Source of the DNA: Yoonia maricola
GTDB lineage: Bacteria > Pseudomonadota > Alphaproteobacteria > Rhodobacterales > Rhodobacteraceae
Reading direction: 5' to 3'
DNA length: 64,000 nt
NCBI RefSeq assembly: GCF_002797915.1
Contig: NZ_PGTY01000005.1
Coordinates: 62,001 to 126,000, forward strand
Below are positions 53,210-61,605 of this stretch, piece by piece (within the stretch, counting starts at the first letter, position 1; the number at the start of each line of letters is the position of its first letter). Made by a program: the position numbers and the translations under genes. Under the pieces are notes generated by a model. The model had not been told where the DNA came from. It ran no database searches and saw only the letters and a program-made list of their open reading frames with translations.

Positions 53210-54282
53210 GTTCCAAGGTTCAGCGCCCGGCCGGTTTCGGCATCGAACAGCTTGACCAGATGAGACGGCACATGCACGGCACCTACACCCGAAAGATGCG
53301 CGATATCGCCATTGGTGTCGGCCTTGAAAACAAGCGTGTCCTCACCGTGGCGCGCATGTAGCAACGCCTCAGATCCAAGCGGCTCAACCAGATCAAGTGA
53401 AATGGGCAGGGCCGAGGATTGGCCCTCGTCGGACAATGTCACATGTTCAGGGCGTATACCCACGATGACGTCACGCCCGGCATGACCCGCAACCGCACCG
53501 TTGATCTTGATCTCTGCATCGCCGATCTTTGCCCCAGTTTCGGTCAGCATGCCCTTCATCTGGTTCATCGGGGGTGAACCAAGGAAACCAGCAACAAAGG
53601 TGTTGGCGGGGTTATTGAACAGCTCCATCGGGGTGCCAACCTGTTCTATCCTGCCATCATTCATAACGACAATCCGGTCTGCAAGGGTCATTGCCTCGAC
53701 CTGATCGTGGGTCACGTAAACAGAAGTGACGCCCAAACGATTATGCAACCGCTTGATTTCGGCCCGCATCTGCGTGCGCAGCTTAGCGTCAAGGTTAGAG
53801 AGAGGCTCATCAAACAAAAAAACCTTTGGGTGGCGCACGATGGCGCGGCCCATCGCGACCCGCTGACGTTGCCCGCCCGACAGATCAGCAGGGCGGCGAT
53901 CAAGATAGGGGGTCAGGCCAAGAATTTCCGCCACATCGGCGATAGTTGTCTTGATCTCGGCCTTGGGCATTTTGCGGATACGCAAACCGAAGGCCATGTT
54001 GTCGGCGACATTCAGGTGTGGATAAAGGGCGTAATTCTGGAACACCATGGCGACATCCCGGTCCTTTGGAGCCACCCGGTTCACGCGCCGGTCGTGGATC
54101 GTCAGATCACCGTCGGTGATTTCCTCTAGGCCTGCAATCATCCGCAATGTTGTGGATTTTCCACAACCAGAAGGGCCAACAAGAACCACGAACTCCTTCT
54201 CTGCGACAGTCAGATCTATTCCATGGACAACCTGCAAAGCCCCATAAGCCTTAACGATTCCGCTTAGATTCACACCCGACAA
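53206..54282 (-). CDS. AlgS/UgpC-like ABC transporter ATP-binding protein
   Basis: The 358-residue protein has Walker A GPSGCGKST (36-44), signature LSGGQRQRVAMGRAIVRHPK, Walker B FLFDEPLSNLD and a C-terminal TOBE domain (about 280-358). It is the first gene of the leftward uronate operon, facing the GntR gene across two palindromic operators. Together with two permeases and a calcium-binding AlgQ-like protein it makes a complete importer. Confidence 0.87.
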   Translation of the reverse strand: MSGVNLSGIVKAYGALQVVHGIDLTVAEKEFVVLVGPSGCGKSTTLRMIAGLEEITDGDLTIHDRRVNRVAPKDRDVAMVFQNYALYPHLNVADNMAFGLRIRKMPKAEIKTTIADVAEILGLTPYLDRRPADLSGGQRQRVAMGRAIVRHPKVFLFDEPLSNLDAKLRTQMRAEIKRLHNRLGVTSVYVTHDQVEAMTLADRIVVMNDGRIEQVGTPMELFNNPANTFVAGFLGSPPMNQMKGMLTETGAKIGDAEIKINGAVAGHAGRDVIVGIRPEHVTLSDEGQSSALPISLDLVEPLGSEALLHARHGEDTLVFKADTNGDIAHLSGVGAVHVPSHLVKLFDAETGRALNLGT

Positions 54283-54343
54283 TGTTTCCCTCCCTTTAGC
54301 GCAGTTGAAGCGGTGCCCGGGCGAGGGGCCGAATCAACTACAA

Positions 54344-54391
54344 ACTAGTATACTAGTAAGAAACAGGAATGCTAGACTGGTATACTAGTCT
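54344..54391. promoter_or_regulatory. Two GntR/FadR-type palindromic operators between the uronate operons
   Basis: ACTAGTATACTAGT (54344-54357) is a perfect palindrome. AGACTGGTATACTAGTCT (54374-54391) is palindromic except for one pair. Their centres are 32 bp apart, three helical turns, and both contain the FadR-type core T-N-GTA-TAC-N-A. They lie 62 bp in front of the algS-like start and 47 bp in front of the gntR start. Confidence 0.65.
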
Positions 54392-54438
54392 GAGTTCTGA
54401 TAGTTGAGAAAGCAGGTCGGCTTGAAAGGAGCACTCTT

Positions 54439-55131
54439 ATGGCTCAAGCACCCGTAGTTTCTGAACGGCGCACGGTGGTTGATGATGTGTTTGATCATCT
54501 ACATGAACAGATTGCGACATTGCAGCTAAAACCAGGTGATCGCATTTCAGAAGCAGAGATTGCAGCACAATTTGGCGTGTCGCGCCAACCTGTGCGTGAT
54601 GCATTCAGCCGACTGGCAAACCTTGACCTGCTGCTGATCCGCCCGCAGCGTGCCACCGAAGTGCGCCGTTTCTCCATGCGAGAAATCGAAAAAGCGCGGT
54701 TCGTGCGCGCGGCCATTGAAAAAGAGGTCTTGTTCCGCGCCGCCGACGCATGCGATGCGGCCGGGGCCGCGCGTCTGGATGCTGCTTTGGAACAACAGGA
54801 CATCGCCGTAAAGGCCAAGAAAGTGGACGTGTTCGGGCGGCTCGACTACGAATTTCACCAGATCCTGTGCGAGATTGCAGGTGCTGATTTCGCCTTCGAC
54901 GTCATCTTGGAAGAAAAAGCCAAGGTCGACCGGCTGTGCATGCTGGGGCTATCCAAAGAACAGCGGATGCCTGATCTGGTCATGGATCACCGCGCCATTG
55001 CGGACGGGGTCAAGAAACACGATGCGCAGGCGGCCATTGCCGCCGGTATGAAACATCTGTCGCGCCTTGATGAAACCATCACACGGATCACCGCTTCGAA
55101 TGCCAATTACTTTGAGCATATGAACGACTGA
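54439..55131 (+). CDS. GntR-family (FadR/FCD) regulator of the uronate locus
   Basis: The 230-residue protein has an N-terminal GntR winged helix (about 12-78, SRQPVRDAFSRL) and a helical FCD domain with the metal/ligand-binding stretch GRLDYEFHQILCEIAG (about 134). It stands between two divergent uronate operons and directly beside two FadR-type palindromes. It is the likely repressor of both, and an unsaturated uronate or KDG-like intermediate is the likely inducer. AAAGGAG precedes the ATG. Confidence 0.83.
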   Translation: MAQAPVVSERRTVVDDVFDHLHEQIATLQLKPGDRISEAEIAAQFGVSRQPVRDAFSRLANLDLLLIRPQRATEVRRFSMREIEKARFVRAAIEKEVLFRAADACDAAGAARLDAALEQQDIAVKAKKVDVFGRLDYEFHQILCEIAGADFAFDVILEEKAKVDRLCMLGLSKEQRMPDLVMDHRAIADGVKKHDAQAAIAAGMKHLSRLDETITRITASNANYFEHMND

Positions 55132-55156
55132 CGCCAAGAACCGCACGCGGGACAGC

Positions 55157-56548
55157 GTGAAACGAAAGCAGGCCATGACAGCCACCCAAACGCTCACTGC
55201 CGCCAAGCCCGCGCCGGGGGCCAGAGAGGTGTTCACGCTAGCCTGGCCAATGACGCTCAAGGCAATCTTTCTGCATGGCACGGTCGTGATTGACGGCCTT
55301 CTGCTGTCGTCAATTGGTGAAGGCGCACTGGCCGCGATGGGGCTGGCTGCAGCATTGGGTGGTATCGTTCTGGGCGTGATCTTTGCGTTTTCGCATGCGA
55401 TGCAGATCCGCACAGCGCAGGCCTTTGGCGGTGCAGACCCGGTCTTTCTCAAATCCGTGCTTGCATCGGGCCTGACGATCAGCATCGGTATTGGCGTTGT
55501 TGGTGCCAGCATCATCTTGCTGTGGGGCGGTACGCTGATCGCGGCACTGGCCCCCTCACCTGCCATCGCGGTTCAGGCACAGACCTATCTGTCGATCTTC
55601 ACCATCGTCATTCTTGGCGAAGCCATCGGCCAATGCATCGCAAGCTTCTTCAACGGATGCAGCCGCAGCAAGCTGCCGCTTTATGGCTACCTCTTATCCG
55701 TACCGATCAATGTCAGCGCCAGCATCGTGCTAATCCACGGCTATTGGGGGTTTCCTGCGCTAGGGGTTGCGGGTGCGGCCACAGGCAGCGCGATTGCAAT
55801 CACGGTTCAGACCATATTCTGGAGCCTCCTTTTACTACGTACCAACGGTCATCTGCGCCATGTCTTGGGCTGGCACCGCAACAGCTTTGTGCCAACCGTT
55901 CAAGGGCACATGCGGTTTGCCCTCCCCATCGCTGCAACTTTTGTCAGTGCAACACTTGCTGGGCATGTCTGTTCCTTGATCTACGTAAATATGTCGCTGA
56001 ACAGTTTTGCCGCGATGACGCTGATTGCGCCCTGGAACATGCTGGCCGGACAGATCGCGATGCAATGGACCCAGGCGACCGGCATTCTGGTGGCGCAACT
56101 GTTGGGCAAAGGCACACCCGAAGACGTGCTTGACCGTTTCTTGTCGCGCGCATGGAACGGCGCCTTCGTGGCAGCGGGGATCGTGGCAACCATCTTTCTG
56201 GTGATGTGCCTGTCGCTCGACTGGATTTATCCAAACCTAGAGGCTGACACCCGCGCCATTCTGTTTGGGTTCCTGCCGATCCTGCTGATCATCCAGTTCC
56301 CCCGCGCCACCAATGCCATCTGCGGGAACACACTGCGCGCGGCGGGCGATACAGTTTACGTCATGCATATCTTCATCTGGTCACAATGGGCATTTCGTGT
56401 ACCGGCAACGGCATTGTGCATCCTATATTTCGATCTGTCCGCCTTTTGGATCTTGTCACTCTTTCTTTGGGAAGAAGTCATCAAGTTCCCCGCCTTCCAC
56501 CGCCGCCTGTGGCGCGGTGACTGGAAGCGGTCCAACGTCACGGCGTAA
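55157..56548 (+). CDS. MATE-family membrane transporter in the uronate operon
   Basis: The 463-residue protein has twelve membrane helices and the two-fold MATE layout. It follows the regulator by 25 bp and precedes kduI by 38 bp, so it is part of this operon. MATE proteins are usually Na+ or H+ coupled exporters, and one inside a sugar-acid locus is unusual. It may export a toxic keto-uronate or a side product. The start is GTG at 55157 or ATG at 55175, both with poor ribosome sites. Confidence 0.8.
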   Translation: MKRKQAMTATQTLTAAKPAPGAREVFTLAWPMTLKAIFLHGTVVIDGLLLSSIGEGALAAMGLAAALGGIVLGVIFAFSHAMQIRTAQAFGGADPVFLKSVLASGLTISIGIGVVGASIILLWGGTLIAALAPSPAIAVQAQTYLSIFTIVILGEAIGQCIASFFNGCSRSKLPLYGYLLSVPINVSASIVLIHGYWGFPALGVAGAATGSAIAITVQTIFWSLLLLRTNGHLRHVLGWHRNSFVPTVQGHMRFALPIAATFVSATLAGHVCSLIYVNMSLNSFAAMTLIAPWNMLAGQIAMQWTQATGILVAQLLGKGTPEDVLDRFLSRAWNGAFVAAGIVATIFLVMCLSLDWIYPNLEADTRAILFGFLPILLIIQFPRATNAICGNTLRAAGDTVYVMHIFIWSQWAFRVPATALCILYFDLSAFWILSLFLWEEVIKFPAFHRRLWRGDWKRSNVTA

Positions 56549-56586
56549 TTGCCGTACGCCACCATCATGCATCACGGGAGGAAACG

Positions 56587-57417
56587 ATGCTCGAAACCAA
56601 CCTACGCCGCGCCATTGACCCGCGCCACGCCAAGACCTTCGACACAACTGAATTGCGCAATGAATTCCTGATCGAAAACCTGTGGAAAGATGACGTGGTT
56701 TGCCTGACCTATACGCAATACGACCGCATGATCGTGGGTGGGGCCTCCCCCAAAAACGGTCCACTGACCATCGATGGCGTTGACCAGACCGGCACGCCAT
56801 CATGGCTTGACCGGCGCGAGGCTGTGTTGGTCAATCTCGGCACATCGGGCACCGTCACGGCAGGCGGAGAGACCTATCAGATGGGGCGCTGCGATATGCT
56901 GTATCTTGGCATGGGCACCGGGGCCGTCACACTTAGCGGGTCAGACGACGCGCATTTCTACATCATCTCGGCCCCCGCGCATCGCACCATCGCGGCCCGC
57001 CTGATCACCATTGATGACGCAGCACAGGTGCCGCTCGGCGACCGCGACACATCCAACGAAAGGGTGATCTATCAGTTCGTACATCCGGCCGTCATGGAAA
57101 GTTGCCAGATCGTCATGGGTATGACCAAGCTGGGTACAGGGTCAGTCTGGAACACCATGCCCGCACACCACCATGAACGCCGGTCAGAGGCCTATCTTTA
57201 CCTCGATCTGGATGAAGGGCAGAACATCCTGCACCTGATGGGGGAACCCGACGAAACCCGCCACCTGATCGTGCGTAATGAACAGGCAGTGCTGTCCCCG
57301 CCGTGGTCAATACACTGCGGGGCAGGAACGTCATCCTACAGCTTTATCTGGGCCATGGCCGGCGATAACGTGGACTATACCGACGTCGATATGGTCGCGA
57401 TGGAGGATATGCAATGA
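56587..57417 (+). CDS. kduI: 5-dehydro-4-deoxy-D-glucuronate isomerase (KduI)
   Basis: KduI converts 5-keto-4-deoxyuronate (DKI) to 2,5-diketo-3-deoxygluconate (DKII). The 276-residue protein carries the zinc ligands His194, His196, Glu201 and His243 at the spacing of the family (MPAHHHERRSEAYLY, SIHCG). Its length is close to E. coli KduI (278). GGGAGG precedes the ATG, and its stop overlaps the kduD start (ATGA). Confidence 0.88.
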   Translation: MLETNLRRAIDPRHAKTFDTTELRNEFLIENLWKDDVVCLTYTQYDRMIVGGASPKNGPLTIDGVDQTGTPSWLDRREAVLVNLGTSGTVTAGGETYQMGRCDMLYLGMGTGAVTLSGSDDAHFYIISAPAHRTIAARLITIDDAAQVPLGDRDTSNERVIYQFVHPAVMESCQIVMGMTKLGTGSVWNTMPAHHHERRSEAYLYLDLDEGQNILHLMGEPDETRHLIVRNEQAVLSPPWSIHCGAGTSSYSFIWAMAGDNVDYTDVDMVAMEDMQ

Positions 57418-58169
57418 ACCGGTTTTCAATGAAGGGCACGCGCAGCTTTGTAACAGGGGCCAACACAGGGATCGGTCAGGCGATTGCCGTCGATCTAGCC
57501 CGGGCCGGTGCGCATGTCGTGGCGGTAGGACGGTCCGGCATGGACGACACATTGGCAAAAATCGCAGCAGTCGGCGGGACAGCTGATGCGCTGCAAGCCG
57601 ACCTTGGCACCGTCGCCGCCGCACAAGCTGCTTTCGCGCAGGCCGAAAGCCAGTTCGGCCCCGTTGATACGCTGGTCAACAACGCCGGGATCATCCGCCG
57701 CGCCGATAGTCTGGATTTCTCAGAGGAAGACTGGGACGCCGTGATGGACATCAACCTGAAGGTTGTCTTCTTCCTCAGCCAAGCCTTTGCCAAGTCCCGC
57801 GTGGCCACTTCGGCGGCGGGAAGTATCATCAACGTAGCCTCGCTGTTGTCGTTTCAGGGGGGCATTCGTGTGCCATCCTATACTGCCTCGAAAAGCGGGG
57901 TTGCAGGGCTGACCAAGACCCTTTCAAACGAATGGTCAGCCAAGGGCATTACCGTCAATGCGGTCGCACCAGGTTATGTCGTCAGCAACAATACCACAGA
58001 CCTGCGCAACGATCCCGAACGCAACAAAGCCATTCTGGATCGCATCCCGGTGGGTCGTTGGGCAGAGCCTGAAGATATCGCCGGTGCGGTCACCTTTCTT
58101 GCTTCGCCTGCGGCACGCTATGTGACAGGCATCACTTTGCCGGTCGATGGAGGATGGCTGGGCAGATGA
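57414..58169 (+). CDS. kduD: 2-dehydro-3-deoxy-D-gluconate 5-dehydrogenase (KduD)
   Basis: KduD reduces DKII to KDG with NADH. The 251-residue SDR has the cofactor motif TGANTGIG (14-21), NNAG, and catalytic Ser143, Tyr156 and Lys160 (PSYTASK). It overlaps kduI by 4 bp and the next gene by 4 bp. Pairing with KduI makes the assignment firm among similar SDRs. Confidence 0.86.
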   Translation: MNRFSMKGTRSFVTGANTGIGQAIAVDLARAGAHVVAVGRSGMDDTLAKIAAVGGTADALQADLGTVAAAQAAFAQAESQFGPVDTLVNNAGIIRRADSLDFSEEDWDAVMDINLKVVFFLSQAFAKSRVATSAAGSIINVASLLSFQGGIRVPSYTASKSGVAGLTKTLSNEWSAKGITVNAVAPGYVVSNNTTDLRNDPERNKAILDRIPVGRWAEPEDIAGAVTFLASPAARYVTGITLPVDGGWLGR

Positions 58170-58651
58170 ACCCACTGCGTGACGCAGGACATTCTGTGCA
58201 ACTGCGCAAGGCCTGCCCCGCTGACGCCCCGCATGTGCTGTGGTTGGAAGAGGTCTGTATGAAAGACCATGCAACCGCACTTTGGGGTCAGTGGCGGCCT
58301 GCCGATACGCTGGCAACGCTTGACCTTGCGGGCCATGAGATGATCGCGTGGCAAGGCCGCGCCGCAGGCTGCCTCGCAACCAACCAAACACCAGAAGCAT
58401 TGCATCTATCGCGGCTTTATCTTGCACCCGACGCCAGAAACCATGGGGTCGGCACACAGGTGCTTGGGCAAGTCATCACGCGTGCAAATCAACAACAGAT
58501 ACCAACCAAGCTAAGTGTCCTGATCACAAATCCCGCCGTCCGATTCTACCAGCGCCACAGGTTCTGCGTGCAACGCAAAACATCCGAACGCTATCTGATG
58601 ATCCGCCCCTACAGCCCCTCGCAGGAGGATGCCACTCATGAAAATCACTGA
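58166..58651 (+). CDS. GNAT-family N-acetyltransferase
   Basis: The 161-residue protein is a single GNAT domain with the acetyl-CoA loop motif RLYLAPDARNHGVGTQVLGQ (about 93-112) and a final beta-bulge region NPAVRFYQRHRF. The ATG at 58166 overlaps the kduD stop (ATGA). Its last bases overlap the dehydratase start. The substrate is unknown; in this operon it could acetylate an amino sugar or a sugar-acid side product, but that is speculation. Confidence 0.75.
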   Translation: MNPLRDAGHSVQLRKACPADAPHVLWLEEVCMKDHATALWGQWRPADTLATLDLAGHEMIAWQGRAAGCLATNQTPEALHLSRLYLAPDARNHGVGTQVLGQVITRANQQQIPTKLSVLITNPAVRFYQRHRFCVQRKTSERYLMIRPYSPSQEDATHENH

Positions 58652-59864
58652 TGCAAAGGTCTTTGTCGGGGGTCCCGGCAAAAACTATGTCACGCTCAAG
58701 ATCATGACCGATCAAGGCATCTACGGGCTGGGTGATGCCACGCTGAATAACCGCGAAACGCTGCCCGCAGCCTACCTGCGGGATTATCTTATCCCGAACC
58801 TTATTGGGATGGACCCGCGAAACTCTGAAGATATCTGGCAGTTTTTCTATCGCGGCGCGTACTTCCGCGGTGGGCCTATCGCCATGGCGGCCTTTGGCGC
58901 GATCGACGTCGCCTTGTGGGACATCAAAGGCAAACTGGCCAACTTACCGCTTTATCAGCTTTTCGGAGGCAAAAGTCGTGATGGCGCCATGGTCTATGCC
59001 CACGCGACAGGGGCAGATTTGCCTGACCTGATGGAAGCAGTCGCACACTACGTCGCGCAGGGTTACAAGGCTGTGCGCGTGCAATGTGGCATCCCTGGCA
59101 TGCCAAAGGCGGGCTATGCGGTACCAAATGAAAAGGGCAGTGCTGGCGATTACATCACGGATTTTAGCGGTATCCGCCCGCAAACCGAAATCTGGGACAC
59201 AGATCGCTACATGCAGTTCATGCCCGGCGCATTGGCCGACATCAGGGACAGCTTCGGGCCAGAGTTAAAAATCCTGCACGACGTACATCACCGCCTGCTA
59301 CCCCGCGAGGCCGCAGCTTTTGCCAAAGCAGTTGAACCGGTGGGGCTTTATTGGCTGGAAGACCCGACACCTGCCGAAGATCAAGACGCCTTGCGGCTGA
59401 TCCGTCGGCATGCAACGACCCCTATCGCCATCGGCGAGGTCTTCAACACGATCTGGGATTGCAACAAACTGATCCAAGATGAGCTGATTGATTTCATCCG
59501 CGTGGCCGTGACCTATGCAGGTGGGATCACACCTGTGAAACGGATCGTCGATCTGGCCGGGCTGCATCATGTGCGCACGGGCTTTCACGGTGCGCCCAGC
59601 CATTCGCCCATCTCAATGGCAGCGCAACATCATCTGAACGCATGGGCACCCAACTTTGGCATTCAGGAATACCTCGTGCTTGGCACGCCCGAATGTGACG
59701 CGCTGTTTCCGTCAGATCACCAGATGCACGACGGGTTGTTTTATGTCAGCGACGCCCCCGGCCATGGGGTTGATTTCGACGAAAAAGAAGCGGCACGCTA
59801 TGAATACAAACCCGGAAGCCACCCGGTTGTGCGGCTGCAAGATGGCACGATCTGGAATTATTGA
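58638..59864 (+). CDS. manD: Mannonate dehydratase of the enolase superfamily (ManD/RspA type)
   Basis: ManD dehydrates D-mannonate to KDG. The 408-residue protein shows the metal ligands Asp215, Glu241 and Glu267 (HDVHHR, WLEDPTP, AIGEVFN), a His at 217 and a catalytic His317 (GFHGAPSHSP), spaced exactly 26 residues apart for the three metal ligands as in characterised ManD. Arg147 and Tyr160 fit the proposed acid-base residues. The ATG at 58638 has CAGGAGG about 10 bp upstream; an ATG at 58629 is too close to it. Some close homologues are gluconate dehydratases or nearly inactive. Confidence 0.85.
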   Translation: MKITDAKVFVGGPGKNYVTLKIMTDQGIYGLGDATLNNRETLPAAYLRDYLIPNLIGMDPRNSEDIWQFFYRGAYFRGGPIAMAAFGAIDVALWDIKGKLANLPLYQLFGGKSRDGAMVYAHATGADLPDLMEAVAHYVAQGYKAVRVQCGIPGMPKAGYAVPNEKGSAGDYITDFSGIRPQTEIWDTDRYMQFMPGALADIRDSFGPELKILHDVHHRLLPREAAAFAKAVEPVGLYWLEDPTPAEDQDALRLIRRHATTPIAIGEVFNTIWDCNKLIQDELIDFIRVAVTYAGGITPVKRIVDLAGLHHVRTGFHGAPSHSPISMAAQHHLNAWAPNFGIQEYLVLGTPECDALFPSDHQMHDGLFYVSDAPGHGVDFDEKEAARYEYKPGSHPVVRLQDGTIWNY

Positions 59865-59963
59865 GCGGCGCTCATCAGACAGCTACATTAGGCATTGGCA
59901 ACGCAGGAGCAAAACGCGGGCCTTGCGGTCGCACACGCAATTAGCTTCAATAGCAGCTATCGG

Positions 59964-60728
59964 TTATCTGACATAGCTTGCACCGTTTAGGTCCAGCGTT
60001 GCACCACTGAGTGACCTTTGATCCGGGCGAAGGGCGAAGCATACCAGTTCGGCAACTTCACTAGGTTCTACCATTTCTCCGATCGGGATGTCGCCAACGG
60101 CAGCATCCTTGCCCTTGGCGCGAATGAATTCCTCAGCCATTTCGGTGCGTACAAAGCCCGGTGCAATACCTATCGCGATAATGCCCTCATCGCCGAACGA
60201 GCGGGCAATCGTCTTGGTCAAATTCAGCAGGCCTGCCTTAGACGCACCGTAAGGCATATGATTTGCGGTGTAGCCCCTTTGCCCCGCGCGGCTGGCGATG
60301 TTGATGATGCGTCCACCATCATATGTACGAAAATGCCTTATGGCCATGCGACACAGATCAGCAGGCGCGCGAAGATTGACCTGCAAATCAGCATCCCAAG
60401 CCTGTGACCAATCATCGAAATCATCTTCGATCCGCGTTGTCACTCGCATGCCTGCGTTATTCACCAGCGACCCGATGCGACCGACGCTGTTTTCCGCAGC
60501 TTCCCAAAGTTCTCTTGCGCCGAACTTTTCTGCTAGATCGGCCCTAACAAGTGTTCCATGGCCATCTATCGCCTCCAAGAGCGCTTGCGCGTTATGTTCA
60601 TTGCTGCGGTAGTGGAGGATTGGATGGCCACCCAGTTCTGCAACACGACGAACGATTGTCCGTCCAATCCCGCCTGTTGCGCCGGTGACCAAAACGGTTT
60701 CGTTTTTCAAGGGTAGATGTGATGTCAT
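59964..60728 (-). CDS. Short-chain dehydrogenase/reductase of unknown substrate
   Basis: The 254-residue SDR has TGATGGIGRT (about 15-24), NNAGMR, catalytic Ser in NIASRAG and YGASK. It is similar to 3-oxoacyl-ACP reductases (FabG-like) and sugar dehydrogenases. It lies convergent to manD and is followed, on the same strand upstream, by a LysE gene, so it is probably outside the uronate operon. No specific substrate can be named. Confidence 0.75.
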   Translation of the reverse strand: MTSHLPLKNETVLVTGATGGIGRTIVRRVAELGGHPILHYRSNEHNAQALLEAIDGHGTLVRADLAEKFGARELWEAAENSVGRIGSLVNNAGMRVTTRIEDDFDDWSQAWDADLQVNLRAPADLCRMAIRHFRTYDGGRIINIASRAGQRGYTANHMPYGASKAGLLNLTKTIARSFGDEGIIAIGIAPGFVRTEMAEEFIRAKGKDAAVGDIPIGEMVEPSEVAELVCFALRPDQRSLSGATLDLNGASYVR

Positions 60729-60770
60729 TTCGTTGCTTTGAGATCAGAGACTTACAAGAGTTACTATACG

Positions 60771-61397
60771 TTAAGCGCGCAGTCGCATGTTGGTTAATGC
60801 CCCACTTATCGACTTTGCGCCTGCTGCAATGAAAACCACACCGATTGCGCGTGTGATGAAACGGCTGTGTCGCGCGAAAAGACGTCGTGTAACGGGCAAA
60901 CCCGTCCAAAACACTACGCCCACAGTGGCCGCGCAGAATCCGAGGAATGCAGCAAGCACGAGAATGACCGCATTCTGGAAGGCCATAGCGTCTTCGAACC
61001 GTGCAAAAACAGCCGTAAACATCGCCAGCGCAAACGGATACGCTTTCGGGTTTGTGAAGCCAAAGATTAGGCCTGACTTCCAAGGCACATCTACAATGAC
61101 GGCTGCGTTTGCGCCATGACTGCAAAGCGCCTTGACGCCCAGCCAAATGAGATAGGCTCCGCAGGCAAGCCCCAATATATCGAATAGCAACGGTCCAGCC
61201 TGCGAAACCCCAATGATCGCTGAGATTGCGAGTATCGCCCAGGCCAGATCACCAAGCAGATGACATGACAAGAAAATCGCGCAAGCCATTCGCCCAGAAC
61301 CTGCAGAAAGGCTCAGAGCCGCTAGCGTCGCTGGTCCAGGAATGAAGACATAAAAAAGGCCCGCCACAAAGGTTGTTGCAAATAGTTCTGGCATCAT
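60771..61397 (-). CDS. LysE-family translocator
   Basis: The 208-residue protein has about six membrane helices and the family N-terminal pattern FVPGPATLAALSLSAGSG, here FIPGPATLAALS. LysE/RhtB proteins export amino acids or similar small acids. The ATG at 61397 (MMPELFATTF) is chosen because upstream in-frame residues are polar and have no family match. It precedes the SDR gene on the same strand by 42 bp. Confidence 0.8.
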   Translation of the reverse strand: MMPELFATTFVAGLFYVFIPGPATLAALSLSAGSGRMACAIFLSCHLLGDLAWAILAISAIIGVSQAGPLLFDILGLACGAYLIWLGVKALCSHGANAAVIVDVPWKSGLIFGFTNPKAYPFALAMFTAVFARFEDAMAFQNAVILVLAAFLGFCAATVGVVFWTGLPVTRRLFARHSRFITRAIGVVFIAAGAKSISGALTNMRLRA

Positions 61398-61551
61398 ATG
61401 CTCTTCCCGCGAATGGATATCGTCGTAAAAACTAACTTTCGCTGCGATGCAGAAATCTGTCAAACTGGGTTCTTTTGACACCTTCTCAGTTCCGCAAACG
61501 AACGGCTGGTTTCGATAACCTGCGATCTGGCCCCTACCCGAACGGGCCCTT

Positions 61552-61583
61552 GATGCGCCGCCGGTGTTACACGGCGGCGCATC
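61552..61583 (-). terminator. Hairpin after the nuclease gene
   Basis: GATGCGCCGCCG (61552-61563) and CGGCGGCGCATC (61572-61583) form a perfect 12-bp stem with an 8-nt loop, 23 bp after the nuclease stop. No T-tract follows on either strand, so termination would need Rho or the hairpin acts as a 3'-end guard. Confidence 0.55.
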
Positions 61584-61605
61584 TGACGTTTTGGGCCTCT
61601 AGAAC

